The notes: a model not told the origin generated them from the sequence alone. A DNA stretch of 64,000 nt from JBDTSW01 sp963782605 (GCA_963782605.1 CAWAKK010000004.1:1-64000); one strand, 5' to 3'. Counted from the stretch's first letter, positions 1 to 8,455 are shown. Numbers and translations: made by a program.

Positions 1-723
1 GTACGGCTCGACCACGTGGCGGCGGTCGTCGACCGCGTGATGACCACGCTTGACCGCAATCCCGAGCTGCTCGAAAGTCTCGGCGAGGCGGTCGAGGACA
101 TCGGCGCCGGTACCGGCGACATGCTGGGCGAGTCCGGCGAAGCGGTCGAGGACGTCGGCGAAGGAGCCGAGACGGCGCTCGAGCACATCGGCCAGGGAGC
201 GGGCGAGGGCGTCGGCGAGATTGGCCGAGGTACCGGCCAGGCCGTCGGTCAGGTCGGCGAGGGCGCGGGCGAGGCTGTCGGTGACGTCGGCGAAGGTGCG
301 GGTGAGGCGGTCGGCGATGCCGGCGAGGGCGCGGGTGAGGCGGTCGGCAACCTCGACGAGCTCGTGGCCGGACTCGCGGGAGGGAGCCAGGACGGAGGCT
401 CGGTCGGCGAGCTCGCCGAAGGCGCCGGCGATCTCGGCGTTAGTCCGGGCGACATCGCGAAGATCGCGACGAAGACAGCCGCCCAGCAGCTCCGCTCCGC
501 GGTCTCGAGCGAGGCGAAGGGGCTCGGGGTTGCGGCCAGCCGCAAAGTCCAGGAGATGGGCGAGCGCCGGCGCGAGCGCAAGGCCGACGAGGTCAATGCG
601 ACGCCGGCCGCGGTCGATCTGGCCGACGAGCTCGATGTCGACCTCGACCTGGTGGACGGCACCGGGGTCGATGACCGGATCACCGTGGCCGACGTGCGCA
701 AGGCAGCGCGCGAGGAGGACTGA
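1..723 (+). CDS. Gly/Ala/Glu-rich 11-residue repeat protein with C-terminal E3-binding-like domain (possibly 5'-truncated)
   Basis: The frame is open from base 1; the first usable start inside the window is GTG at 16 (235 aa), so the gene may begin upstream. Counting from that GTG, residues about 25-112 are tandem 11-residue units of consensus [A/G]VG[D/E/Q][V/I]G[E/Q/R]G[A/T]G[E/Q], with one 7-residue interruption. The last units (roughly 256-355) are also near-identical at DNA level. Residues about 194-235 (NATPAAVDLADELDVDLDLV, then DGTG..D.RIT..DVRKAA) match the pattern of the peripheral subunit-binding (E3-binding) domain of 2-oxoacid dehydrogenase E2 chains: a TPAA helix, a VDL turn, a GTG loop, RIT and DV. 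There are no lipoyl or catalytic domains. The stop is 2 nt before the next ATG, so the pair is translationally linked. Function unknown; a scaffold or adaptor role is inference. Confidence 0.75.
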   Translation, partial: VRLDHVAAVVDRVMTTLDRNPELLESLGEAVEDIGAGTGDMLGESGEAVEDVGEGAETALEHIGQGAGEGVGEIGRGTGQAVGQVGEGAGEAVGDVGEGAGEAVGDAGEGAGEAVGNLDELVAGLAGGSQDGGSVGELAEGAGDLGVSPGDIAKIATKTAAQQLRSAVSSEAKGLGVAASRKVQEMGERRRERKADEVNATPAAVDLADELDVDLDLVDGTGVDDRITVADVRKAAREED

Positions 724-725
724 CG

Positions 726-1031
726 ATGGCCGACTCGGGTCGACCACCCGACGATCCGGACGTCGAGATCGGCGCGAGCGTCCGCGCGCGTCGCCTGCGG
801 TTTCGAAAGAAGCCGCAAGTGGACGTGAAGACGCGCGGGCACCTCGAGGTCCACCCCGAGCTCGCCGATGAGCTGAACCTCGAGGGGGAGGGAGGTTCTC
901 GCGCTAAGCGCGAGAACCTCCCTGAAGAGGTCGAGCCCGGCGTGACCTATCGCAACGTCCGGGTTGGTTGGCGTGCGGGTGCCGAACTGCGTCACGATGA
1001 GGGCGCCGACGAGCCTGGATCCGCGAGCTAG
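726..1031 (+). CDS. Small conserved-looking hypothetical protein, partner of the repeat protein
   Basis: 101 aa, charged, with no membrane segment or signal peptide. The ATG lies 2 nt after the stop of the repeat protein, so the two are almost certainly co-transcribed. The middle (residues about 9-60) is basic and then acidic. The C-terminal part, NLPEEVEPGVTYRNVRVGWR, reads like a structured conserved core. I do not recognise the family with certainty. A gas-vesicle accessory role for this pair crossed my mind, but no gvp gene is visible in the window to support it. Confidence 0.65.
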   Translation: MADSGRPPDDPDVEIGASVRARRLRFRKKPQVDVKTRGHLEVHPELADELNLEGEGGSRAKRENLPEEVEPGVTYRNVRVGWRAGAELRHDEGADEPGSAS

Positions 1032-1138
1032 CAGGGCTCATGGCCGCCCGGCGGAAGTGAGGCCCGGACGGGCTGAGAATCAACCGGCTGGCTGAGGCTG
1101 TATAGCGAGCCAGGATGAGCCACCCGTGATCGGCACAT

Positions 1139-1183
1139 TTTCCCCACGCCCTCTCTGCGCCGCGTGCGGAGGCCGTGGGGAAA
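1139..1183. repeat. Inverted repeat / hairpin, 10-bp perfect stem
   Basis: TTTCCCCACG (1139-1148) and CGTGGGGAAA (1174-1183) are perfect inverted repeats around a 25-nt GC-rich loop that itself has partial pairing. The hairpin lies in the gene-free stretch 1032-1270, beyond the 3' ends of the upstream pair and of the opposite-strand zinc-ribbon gene. A bidirectional terminator is possible, since the stem carries A/T flanks on both sides. I see nothing else in 1032-1270. Confidence 0.5.
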
Positions 1184-1270
1184 CGGAAGCTGGGGCCGGG
1201 ACGGGCCCGCCGGCCTGCGCCGTGGCGCCGCTGCACAGGCTCCGAGCCGACGCGGTGAACTAGCGCCGAG

Positions 1271-1488
1271 CTACGCGGACGGCGACTGACGCCTTCGTCC
1301 GGAGCCGCGTGAGGCAATCTCCCTGCGCACGCTCTCCCAGAGGCGCCCCTGGCGGTCGGGATCGCCGAGGTGCGCTTCGAGTGTGATGCGCTCGGCTGTG
1401 CAAGCGAGGCAGCGTGGGCACGACTCCACGTGTAGGCGTAGCGACCCGCCAGGGTCAGCTTGCAGCGTGGGCACGACACATATGACAT
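1271..1488 (-). pseudogene. Small zinc-ribbon protein, frameshifted
   Basis: The ATG at 1488 (minus strand) has a good Shine-Dalgarno (CAGGAG, 8 nt upstream) and encodes MSYVSCPRCKLTL. A second frame then continues with LRLHVESCPRCLACTAERIT and on to the stop at 1271. Together they give CPRC-x(about 14)-CPRC, the four-cysteine zinc ribbon of small actinobacterial proteins, if one base is restored around 1445-1460. The acidic/basic C-terminal tail is not diagnostic. The break could be a real mutation or a sequencing indel. A zinc-binding, possibly nucleic-acid-associated role is inferred from the Cys spacing only. Confidence 0.55.
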
Positions 1489-1648
1489 CGGGTTCTCCTG
1501 ATCCGCGCGGGGGTCCCCACCCCTCGTGTTGTCGCGCCGATCAGAGAGCCCTGGCCGATCGGGAGGGCACTCTGCGTAGGCACTTCAGCGACTGCCCGCC
1601 CTCGATGGCCTACGAACCGCTTCAGCCGCGCTAAAGCCAGCCTTCTCT

Positions 1649-1680
1649 CCTTTTCGACACCAGGTCGTTGTTCGAAAAGG
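1649..1680. repeat. Inverted repeat upstream of the CBS gene
   Basis: CCTTTTCGA (1649-1657) and TCGAAAAGG (1672-1680) form a perfect 9-bp stem with a 14-nt loop. Just downstream is a direct repeat GGTCAACCA (1684-1692 and 1694-1702). They sit 90-145 nt upstream of the CBS-protein start, so operator sites are plausible; there is no U-tract to make the stem a clear terminator. The remainder of the roughly 300-nt gap 1489-1791 shows no convincing gene. Confidence 0.4.
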
Positions 1681-1791
1681 CGCGGTCAACCAGGGTCAAC
1701 CACCCCAGGCGCAGCGTCGCTCACACGGAGTGATCGTTTCTGGGAAGGGCTGCGGGGTAGCCGGGCGCCTGCAACCGACGGAGGAGGCACC

Positions 1792-2214
1792 GTGGCAAAG
1801 ACAGCGCGTGATGTGATGAGCGGAGGGGCTGAGTGCATCGGTGAGAACGACTCCCTGGCCGATGCGGCGAAGCGTCTCAAAGAACTCGACGTTGGCTCCA
1901 TGCCGATCTGTGGTGAGGACGACCGTCTGAAAGGAATGGTCACCGATCGCGACATCGTCGTAGAGGCGCTGGCTAAAGGCAAGGACCCGAGCTCAACCAA
2001 GGCCATCGAACTCGGCGGCGAGGAGGTCGTGACCATCGGTGCCGATGACTCGATCTCTGAGGCGCTCTCGACGATGTCGGATCACAAGGTGCGCCGGCTG
2101 CCGGTGATTGATGGCCATGACCTTGTCGGTGTGGTCAGCATCGCCGACCTCGCGGGAGCCATAGAAGACGACGACGTGGGTCAGCTTGTCGAGACGATCT
2201 CGGCGGCCCCCTAG
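1792..2214 (+). CDS. CBS-domain pair protein
   Basis: 140 aa, starting at GTG with a strong GAGGAG Shine-Dalgarno 7-8 nt upstream. Two CBS motifs fill the whole protein. CBS1 is residues about 5-60 (ARDVMSGGAECIGENDSLAD, then DVGSMPICG, GMVTDRDIV). CBS2 is about 72-130 (VVTIGADDSISEAL, VRRLPVID, LVGVVSIADLA). Stand-alone CBS pairs normally bind adenosyl ligands (AMP, ATP, SAM) and sense energy or redox state. There is no fused catalytic domain. It lies about 30 nt before an SDR gene on the same strand and may be co-transcribed with it. The target process is unknown. Confidence 0.9.
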   Translation: MAKTARDVMSGGAECIGENDSLADAAKRLKELDVGSMPICGEDDRLKGMVTDRDIVVEALAKGKDPSSTKAIELGGEEVVTIGADDSISEALSTMSDHKVRRLPVIDGHDLVGVVSIADLAGAIEDDDVGQLVETISAAP

Positions 2215-2246
2215 ATAAAGAGAACGCAGCGGCACGCGCAAGGCTC

Positions 2247-3299
2247 ATGCGTGTTGCAGTCACAGGCGCCACCGGCAACGTGGGAACGAGTGTTGTGCGG
2301 GCCCTCGCCAAGGACCCCGCGGTCGAGTCGATCGTCGGCCTCGCCCGCCGCCGCCCGGTGCTCGAGATGCCCAAAGTGACATGGGTTGAAGGCGATGTGG
2401 TCGACCACGACCTCGCGCGCCACTTCCGCGGAGCGGATGCGGTGGTCCATTTAGCGTGGCTCATCCAGCCATCACGGGATCTCGACGCGTTGCGGGCCGT
2501 GAACATCGATGGCAGTGCCAACGTCTTTGCGGCGGCCGCGCAAGCGGGGGTGTCGGCGCTTGTCTACGCGTCCTCGGTGGGCGCCTACTCGGAGGGCCCG
2601 AAGGAGAGCAGGGTCGATGAGAGCTGGCCCACCAACGGGATAGCAACGTCCTTCTACGGCCGCCATAAGGCCCAGGTCGAGCGGATGCTCGACGAGTTCG
2701 AGGTTCGGCATCCTGAGATCAGGGTCGTGAGGCTGCGTCCCGGGCTCATCTTCAAGGGGGACGCGGCAGCCGAGATCCGTCGCCTTTTCGCCGGACCGTT
2801 TTTCCCAAGTCGATTGGCGCGGCCGGACCGGGTCCCATTTGTGCCAGATATGCCGCGATTGTGCTTTCAAGTCGTTCACAGTGATGACGTCGCCGAGGCG
2901 TATCGCCTCGCGGTGACAGGCTCGGGGCGCGGCGCCTACAACGTCGCCGCCGAGCCGGTGCTCGACTCCGAGCGGCTTGCCCAGCTCCTGGACACGAGAC
3001 TCGTCTCAATCCCGTCCGCCGTGCTCCGCCGTGCGGCGGACATCAGCTGGCGACTGCGCCTCCACCCGACTCCTCCCGGCTGGATCGACCTCGCCCTCGG
3101 CGTCCCGCTCATGGACACGCGCTGCTCCCGTGAGGAGCTGGGGTGGAGCCCTACACACACTGCTACGGACGCGTTGCTCGAACTAATCCGCGGGCTGCAC
3201 GACGGTCGCGGGTATCCCACGCCGCCACTTGATCCCAGTACAGGCGGACCGTTTCGCTTGGGAGAGCTGCGCACCGGCGTGGGCGCTAGGGGCCTGTGA
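2247..3299 (+). CDS. NAD(P)-dependent SDR epimerase/dehydratase family protein
   Basis: 350 aa. The N-terminal MRVAVTGATGNVGTSVVRAL carries the extended-SDR GxxGxxG nucleotide motif. The catalytic YxxxK is present as YGRHK near residue 133, after the ASSVGAYSEG strand, and a conserved LRPGLIFKG segment follows. The C-terminal third (VFHSDDVAEAY-like VVHSDDVAEAYRLAV) is the usual substrate domain. The family includes sugar-nucleotide epimerases and reductases; the substrate cannot be read from the sequence. A hairpin (3339-3354) with TTT follows the gene. Confidence 0.88.
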   Translation: MRVAVTGATGNVGTSVVRALAKDPAVESIVGLARRRPVLEMPKVTWVEGDVVDHDLARHFRGADAVVHLAWLIQPSRDLDALRAVNIDGSANVFAAAAQAGVSALVYASSVGAYSEGPKESRVDESWPTNGIATSFYGRHKAQVERMLDEFEVRHPEIRVVRLRPGLIFKGDAAAEIRRLFAGPFFPSRLARPDRVPFVPDMPRLCFQVVHSDDVAEAYRLAVTGSGRGAYNVAAEPVLDSERLAQLLDTRLVSIPSAVLRRAADISWRLRLHPTPPGWIDLALGVPLMDTRCSREELGWSPTHTATDALLELIRGLHDGRGYPTPPLDPSTGGPFRLGELRTGVGARGL

Positions 3300-3338
3300 C
3301 ATGTCCCGAGGAGCACCTGCTCTGGATGGAGCGGTTGG

Positions 3339-3357
3339 CGCCCAGCCCTGGGCGTTT
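3339..3357 (+). terminator. Short GC hairpin plus TTT
   Basis: CGCCCAG (3339-3345), loop CC, CTGGGCG (3348-3354), then TTT. It sits 40 nt after the SDR stop. A second perfect inverted repeat, CCTCCGGTG (3359-3367) / CACCGGAGG (3389-3397), follows before the next gene. The U-tract is short, so termination efficiency is uncertain. Confidence 0.45.
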
Positions 3358-3416
3358 CCCTCCGGTGCGTCAGGGTAAGCGCGGGACACACCGGAGGCGG
3401 TCGAAAGGAGCCCAAC

Positions 3417-3899
3417 ATGGCGGAGCTGAACACACTCGAGGAGAAGCTCGCGGAGGTCCTTGGCCTGGCGCAGGCGGCGCAGGTGGCGACGAAGAAAGTC
3501 GAGGATCTCTTGGATGACGGCGACCTCGTCCAGGAGCTGCAACGGATGCGTGACGAAGGGGAGGAGACTGAGCGGCGGTGTGTGGCGCTGGCCGAAGCGC
3601 GCGATGGTAAGAAGACCGTCGTCCTGGAGAAGGCCAGGGAAACCAAGGGCGAGGCCGAGGAGATGATGCAGACCTACCTGGGCGGGGATGCCGACGGCCT
3701 CGACGGATTCGAGTTCCTGACAATGGCCGAGGCCGGGGAGATGGGCCACTGGGCCGTCCTCGGGAGGCTCAACGAGCAGGCGGGCGAGGAGGAGATCTCG
3801 GAGCTCGTCGACTGGGCACTGCCTGTCCAGGAGCGCCACTTCCGGGTGGTCAAGGAAGGCTCGCTGAAGCTCGCTGGCGAGGAAGACCCATACGAATAG
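3417..3899 (+). CDS. Helical, ferritin-like hypothetical protein
   Basis: 160 aa, with an AAAGGAG Shine-Dalgarno about 8 nt before the ATG. Predicted almost wholly helical and acidic: residues 1-45 look like a coiled coil, then helices carrying AEAGEMGHWAVLGRLNEQAG (about 103-122) and ALPVQERHFRVV (about 134-145). The EMGH (ExxH) motif and the later E-R-H on helices recall ferritin-like four-helix bundles, and the neighbourhood (Mn catalase 0.7 kb away) suits an oxidative-stress role. There is no family-defining motif, so treat di-metal binding as inference. Confidence 0.7.
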   Translation: MAELNTLEEKLAEVLGLAQAAQVATKKVEDLLDDGDLVQELQRMRDEGEETERRCVALAEARDGKKTVVLEKARETKGEAEEMMQTYLGGDADGLDGFEFLTMAEAGEMGHWAVLGRLNEQAGEEEISELVDWALPVQERHFRVVKEGSLKLAGEEDPYE

Positions 3900-3949
3900 G
3901 CGCCCGGTGGAGCATCCCCTAGCCTGAATGGCAGGAGTAGCTACACGAC

Positions 3950-4432
3950 TCAGGCGCACTCGGGCGGCCACGCGATCGTCCCGCGTAGCGGGACCGGATC
4001 AAGTAGCACGACGGCCTTCCTCGCGAGGGCGCGAGCGGACTGTGTCTTGGCCGAAGACAGGTAGCTGCGGACAACATCTCGGGGGGCGGAATCGAGCTCG
4101 AAGTCAATCGATCGTCCGACAAGGTCCACGAAGTGTCCCCGAAACGGCTCCCGGTCAAAGTGGGTGTGACGGATCCGGCGGTACGGAAATGCGCCCACTT
4201 CAGACCGCGAGAAAAACGTCCAGACATCGAGATCCTTTACGCCGTTCCCACCGCTGGCATAGTGCAGCGCTGCCCCCTGGCACAGTGCGACACAGATGAC
4301 GCGGTCACCGTACGGCGCCCACCGAGGTTTGCGCTGAAACAGATCCGCTCGATCCTCCTCGGCAATCTCAGACAGACGATCCAAGACCGTGGCAGTGATG
4401 CGGTCATAGCGGCGGGGAGGGTCGCGACGCAC
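3950..4432 (-). CDS. Nucleotidyltransferase-like conserved protein
   Basis: About 160 aa on the minus strand if started at GTG 4432 (TTG 4450 is an alternative); the frame continues upstream as non-coding-looking sequence. The core QRKPRWAPYGDRVICVALCQ, GAALHYASGGNGVKDLDVWTF and then a VDL.GRSI strand match a widespread actinobacterial family. Its GxKDxDVW segment resembles the acidic DxD pattern of polbeta-type nucleotidyltransferases. The tail (ARALARKAVVLLDPVPLRGT) is also typical of the family. Substrate unknown. The gene is divergent from the Mn catalase, sharing the 150-nt region 4433-4583. No clear Shine-Dalgarno. Confidence 0.72.
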   Translation of the reverse strand: MRRDPPRRYDRITATVLDRLSEIAEEDRADLFQRKPRWAPYGDRVICVALCQGAALHYASGGNGVKDLDVWTFFSRSEVGAFPYRRIRHTHFDREPFRGHFVDLVGRSIDFELDSAPRDVVRSYLSSAKTQSARALARKAVVLLDPVPLRGTIAWPPECA

Positions 4433-4583
4433 TGGGGCAGATGATGCCCACAATGGGGAGGGGCAGCGGGCCGGGCCGGCGATCCAGGGTCGCCATACGG
4501 CCGGGTCCGCGGTCCGGGACACGGTTTGCCGTGGGCAAGCGGTGGGCAGTCGGACACAAACTCCGATCCCCTCAGGAGGCCCC

Positions 4584-5489
4584 ATGATCTTGCGCGTAGA
4601 CAGAGTCCAGACCGAGCTCCCGCCCCCATCCGATCCCGATCCGGAGGGGGCCGGCGCCGTGCAGGAGTTGATGGGCGGCCGCTTCGGCGAGATGTCCACC
4701 TTCATGAACTACACCTTCCAATCGTTCAACTTCCGAAACCGCGCGGGCGCCCGTCCCTTCTACGAGCTGATCGCGAACATCGCGGCCGAGGAGTTCGGTC
4801 ACATCGAGTTGGTGGCGGCGACGATCGGGACGATGCTCTCCGGTGCCACGCCGGGCGGCGAGAAGCCGAAGTTCAGCAAGGGTGCCCTCTCGGACCTGAA
4901 GGGCATGCCGAACCCTCAGCAAGTGATCGGCGGCGGTCAGGGTGCTCTCTGTCAAGACTCCCACGGCAGGCCATGGACCGGCGACAACGTCTTCAGCTCC
5001 GGTGACTTGGTCGAGGACCTGACACACAACTTCTTCCTCGAGACCGGCGCACGGAACAACAAACTGAAGGTCTACGAAATGGTCGACCACCCGGCGGCAC
5101 GAGCACTGACCGGCTACCTGCTGATCCGCGGCGGTGTTCATCAGCTCGCCTACGCCCGAGCGCTCGAGCTTCTGACCGGCGCGGAGATGATGAAGCTGTT
5201 CCCATCGCCGCGAATCCCAACGGACAAGATTCCGGAGTCCAAGAAGCACATGAAGAACGGCGAGCATCTCAAGCTCTACCGCTTCTCGCCAGAGGACTAC
5301 AGGGAAATCGTCGCACTCTGGAAGGGCACACACCCAGAGACCGGCGAGGAGCTCGAGGTTGTCGACGAGGCCCCTGAAGGCTTCGAGCCCAACGACCCGC
5401 CCTCCCAAGCGGCTGTGTTCGCGCCCGACTACGCGCCGGAGGAGATCGCCGAGATCGCCGAGAAACTGCGAAAGGACGCCGGGCTCTAG
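4584..5489 (+). CDS. Manganese catalase
   Basis: 301 aa from ATG 4584, chosen because AGGAGG sits directly upstream; an in-frame start at 4542 lacks a site. It disproportionates hydrogen peroxide with a di-manganese centre in a ferritin-like bundle. Expected ligands are visible: Glu in MNYTFQSFNF/PFYELI helices, the EEFGHIE (ExxH) motif near residue 66, Glu in FFLETGARNN near 140, and His in IRGGVHQLAYARAL near 180. The C-terminal tail (EEIAEIAEKLRKDAGL) is a short helical extension. Cytoplasmic and usually induced by oxidative or stationary stress. Confidence 0.93.
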   Translation: MILRVDRVQTELPPPSDPDPEGAGAVQELMGGRFGEMSTFMNYTFQSFNFRNRAGARPFYELIANIAAEEFGHIELVAATIGTMLSGATPGGEKPKFSKGALSDLKGMPNPQQVIGGGQGALCQDSHGRPWTGDNVFSSGDLVEDLTHNFFLETGARNNKLKVYEMVDHPAARALTGYLLIRGGVHQLAYARALELLTGAEMMKLFPSPRIPTDKIPESKKHMKNGEHLKLYRFSPEDYREIVALWKGTHPETGEELEVVDEAPEGFEPNDPPSQAAVFAPDYAPEEIAEIAEKLRKDAGL

Positions 5490-5673
5490 GCGGCGCCGCA
5501 GTCGGCGGAGTTACTAGCCTCGGCCCGCCCATCCGACACGCCTCCCACGCCACGACGCAGCCGACGAGTTGACGGCGCTGCTCGAGGATCGGACTCGACG
5601 CACAGTTGACGCACTGTCCGACGCAGAGGTTGAGGCTGGCGAGGAAGAAGCGCTTGACAGCGCGGAAAACGAG

Positions 5674-5747
5674 TGCCGGAGGCAGGACTCGAACCTGCGA
5701 CACGCGGATTATGATTCCGCTGCTCTAACCAGCTGAGCTACTCCGGC
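5674..5747 (-). tRNA. tRNA-Met (CAT), elongator-type
   Basis: Reading the minus strand from 5747, the acceptor stem GCCGGAG pairs with CTCCGGC, followed by D-arm AGCTCAGCTGGTTAGAGC, anticodon stem GCGGA/TCCGC with loop ATCATAA (anticodon CAT), and T-arm CGCAGG-TTCGAGT-CCTGC. CCA is not encoded. The 1-72 pair is G-C, so it is not the initiator; an Ile2 (lysidine) tRNA with the same CAT cannot be excluded. The 184 nt between the catalase and this tRNA hold nothing recognisable. Confidence 0.93.
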
Positions 5748-5863
5748 GGGGGGCGGAAGGGTAGCGTGAGGGGTAGGCATGGACGGGGCGCTTGGAGGCC
5801 CTCGGATTGCCGCCCCCGGCGAGTGCTGGTGTAAGCCCTTAAACGCCGGGTAACGAGGGTGGC

Positions 5864-6083
5864 ATGGAGGAGAAGGGAGGCTCGGCCCGCCCCAGTCGCG
5901 CCTGGTACTGGCTGCTGCTCGGTCCCGCTGATCGGGCTGCTGATTCCGCCGATCTACAACCACGAGGACCCCGAGCTCATCGGGATGCCGTTCTTCTACT
6001 GGTACCAGCTCGCTTGGGTGCCGCTCAGCGTCGCTCGTCACCGGCGCTCGTCTACCTCAAGACGCGCGGGTCCGCGGCGATGA
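5864..6083 (+). pseudogene. DUF3311 small membrane protein, frameshifted
   Basis: The pieces in two frames join to MEEKGG..RAWYWLLLG + LIGLLIPPIYNHEDPELIGM + PFFYWYQLAWVPLSV + ALVYLKTRGSAAM. This is the two-helix DUF3311 protein that usually precedes a sodium:solute symporter. At least two indels are needed: near 5927, where 'tcccgctgatc' has one base too many for GPLIG, and near 6030. It overlaps the following symporter start. It is expected to be a small subunit or assembly partner of the transporter. Confidence 0.7.
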
Positions 6084-7701
6084 CCGGCGAGTCAACGGCC
6101 TCGAGCTCGCGATCGTCATCGCCTCTTCGTGCTGGTCAGCGGGCTCGGCTTCGCGGCGGCGCGCTGGCGCAAGGCCGAGTCGCTCGAGCACCTCGACGAG
6201 TGGGGCCTCGGCGGCCGCAAGTTCGGCGGCTGGATCACGTGGTTCCTGCTCGGCGGCGACATCTACACGGCCTACACGTTCGTGGCCGTGCCCGCCCTCG
6301 TCTTCGGCCTCGGGGCGATCGGCTTCTTCGCGGTCCCCTACACGATCATCGTCTACCCGCTGGTGCTGCTCGCCGCGGTTCGCATGTGGTCGGTCGCGCA
6401 CCGCCACGGGTTCGTCACCCCGGCCGACTTCGTGCGCGGCCGCCACGGCTCCTCGTCGCTCGCGCTCGCGATCGCGCTCACCGGGATCGTCGCGACGATG
6501 CCCTACATCGCCCTGCAGCTCGTGGGCATCGAGGCGGTCGTGAAGACGATCGGCATCGAGGGCGATCTGCCGATCATCATCGCCTTCGCTGTGCTCGCCG
6601 CCTACACCTACTCGTCGGGGCTGCGGGCGCCGGCGCTGATCGCCTTCGTCAAGGACTCGCTGATCTACATCGTCGTGATCGTCGCGATCATCGCGATCCC
6701 GATCAACCTCGGCGGGTTCGACGACATCTTCGCTGCCGCCGGACGAGAAGTTCTCGACCGACGAGGTCCCGACCGACGGCATCATGCTCGGCGACGCCGC
6801 GACGCTCGGCTACTCGACGCTCGCCTTCGGGTCGGCGCTGGCGCTGTTCCTCTATCCGCACACGATGACGGGCGTGCTCGCGTCCAAGGAGCCGCAACAC
6901 GATCAAGCGCAACATGATGGCGCTGCCCGCCTACACGCTGGTGCTCGGCCTGCTCGCGCTGCTCGGCTACATGGCGATCGCCGCGGGGTCGCGCCGATCG
7001 GCGACGACCTGAACACGATCGTGCCCCTGCTCTTCGACGACCAGTTCCCCGACTGGTTCGCCGGCGTCGCCTTCGCCGCGATCGCGATCGGCGCCCTGGT
7101 GCCCGCCGCGATCATGGCGATCGCCGCCGCGAATCTCTTCTCCCGCAACATCTACAAGGAGTACCTGAACCGCGACGCGACGCCGCGAGCAGGAGGCCCG
7201 TGTCGGCACGGCTCACCTCGATCGGCGTCAAGGCCGGCGCGCTGCTCGTCGTCCTCGCGCTCGACCCGCAGTTCTCGATCGACCTGCAGCTGATCGGCGG
7301 CGTCATCATCCTGCAGACGCTGCCGGCGCTCCTGCTCGGCCTGTGGCGCACCTTCGCCCACCGCTGGGCGCTGCTGGCCGGGTGGGCGGCGGGGCTCATC
7401 GTCGGCCTCTGATGCTCTACGACACGCCCAATCCCGTCACCGGGCAGGAGCATTTCGGCGGCGCCCAGTACGCGCTTCTCCAAGCTCGGCATCGATACCG
7501 AGGTGACGATCTACACCGGGATCGTGGCGCTCGCGGTGAACCTGCTCGTCGTGGCGGTCGTGCTCGGTGATCCTCCGTTCCACGGGAGTGCCTGACGGAG
7601 AGGACGTCACCACCGAGGAGGATTACGAGGTGGACGTTGGCGATCCTGGCGTCGAGGAGCTTCCAGATCCTCTGGACAAGCGCGAGCCGGTCGCCACCTG
7701 A
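6080..7701 (+). pseudogene. Sodium:solute symporter (SSS family), multiply frameshifted
   Basis: Fragments in all three frames assemble into one SSS permease of normal length (about 540 aa). They are LFVLVSGLGFAAARWRKAES, WITWFLLGGDIYTAYTFVAV, ATMPYIALQLVGIEAVVKTI, AYTYSSGLRAPALIAFVKDS, TLAFGSALALFLYPHTMTGV, GALVPAAIMAIAAANLFSRN and LGIDTEVTIYTGIVALAVNL, with an acidic tail ending at TGA 7699. The order is exactly that of MctP-like monocarboxylate/solute transporters. Indels are needed near 6095, 6120, 6740, 6890, 6987, 7190, 7410, 7470 and 7568. Several are G-run miscounts ('gccgccggac', 'aaggagccg', 'gcggggtcg'), which suggests consensus error rather than decay. Substrate unknown; organic acid is typical. 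Confidence 0.8.
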
Positions 7702-7705
7702 GCGC

Positions 7706-8455
7706 CTAGGTCGCCAGGAGCACGATCGCCACCGCCACGCCGAAGCACACGATCCCCCAGCGCAGGACGGGCGCCGGGAGCCGGCGGGCGATCGTGACCC
7801 CGAGATAGCCGCCGACCAGCGACCCGGCGGCCATCAGCCCCGCAGCTCCCCAGGCGATCGGCGCGATGAAGACGAAGGTGAGCACTGCGACGGTCCCGAC
7901 GATCAGCGAGATCACGTTCTTCATCGCGTTCAGGCGCTGGAGATGGTCACCGATCAAAAGGCCGCTGACGCCGAGGATGAGCACACCGAGTCCGGCGCCG
8001 AAATAGCCCCCGTACACGGCCGAGGCGAAGATGCCCAGATGGAGGGCCCCGAGTCGCCCGCCAGCCGAGCCGCGCTCGGCCAGCAGAGGCTCGAGGCGGG
8101 GCTGGGCGGCCAGCAGAACGCAGGCGAGCAGGATCAGAAACGGCGCGAGGAACTCGAACGTGGAGGCCGGTGTCTCGATCAAGAGCACCGCACCGCCCAA
8201 CCCCCCGAGCGCCGCCGCCGGCGCGAGCGCGGCGACCCTATGCCGCTGTCCCTCGAGCTCCGGCCGGTAGGTGATGGCCCCGGTGAGATAGCCCGGCAGG
8301 ACCGCGACGGCGTTGGTGACATTTGCGAGGACCGGCGAGTACCCAACCGCCAAGAGCGCCGGAAACCCCACGAGCGAGCCACCGCCGGCGATCGTGTTGA
8401 TCACTCCCGCGGCCACACCCGCCGCGACCAGGAGCGCGCCCTCCGCGGGCGTCAC
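7706..8455 (-). CDS. TauE/SafE (DUF81) family membrane exporter
   Basis: 249 aa, starting at GTG 8455, with about seven or eight hydrophobic helices. The N-terminal AAGVINTIAGGGSLVGFPAL is the family signature (GxxNTxAGGGS, first repeat), and a second repeat, GAYFGAGLGVL-like YGGYFGAGLGVLILGVSG, lies in the middle. Members export sulfite, sulfonates or related anions, or are of unknown substrate. It is convergent with the symporter (5-nt gap), so not in its operon. It is intact although its neighbours on both sides are frameshifted. Confidence 0.88.
   Translation of the reverse strand: MTPAEGALLVAAGVAAGVINTIAGGGSLVGFPALLAVGYSPVLANVTNAVAVLPGYLTGAITYRPELEGQRHRVAALAPAAALGGLGGAVLLIETPASTFEFLAPFLILLACVLLAAQPRLEPLLAERGSAGGRLGALHLGIFASAVYGGYFGAGLGVLILGVSGLLIGDHLQRLNAMKNVISLIVGTVAVLTFVFIAPIAWGAAGLMAAGSLVGGYLGVTIARRLPAPVLRWGIVCFGVAVAIVLLAT

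Noticed and set aside
256..355. 33-bp tandem DNA repeats as a CRISPR-like array
   Set aside because: They are in-frame codons of the 11-residue protein repeat, with no spacers and no cas genes.
1383..1634. 83-aa plus-strand open frame in the 1.4-1.6 kb gap
   Set aside because: Half of it is antisense to the zinc-ribbon gene; the remainder has no recognisable motif or ribosome-binding site.
3950..4705. Full 251-aa minus-strand frame as the nucleotidyltransferase-like gene
   Set aside because: The first 91 codons overlap the catalase start and look non-coding; family-like sequence begins near GTG 4432.
5674..5747. tRNA-Met as an integration site for a genomic island
   Set aside because: No integrase next to it, no direct repeat of the tRNA 3' end found downstream by eye; xerD at 58.7 kb is a housekeeping-type recombinase.
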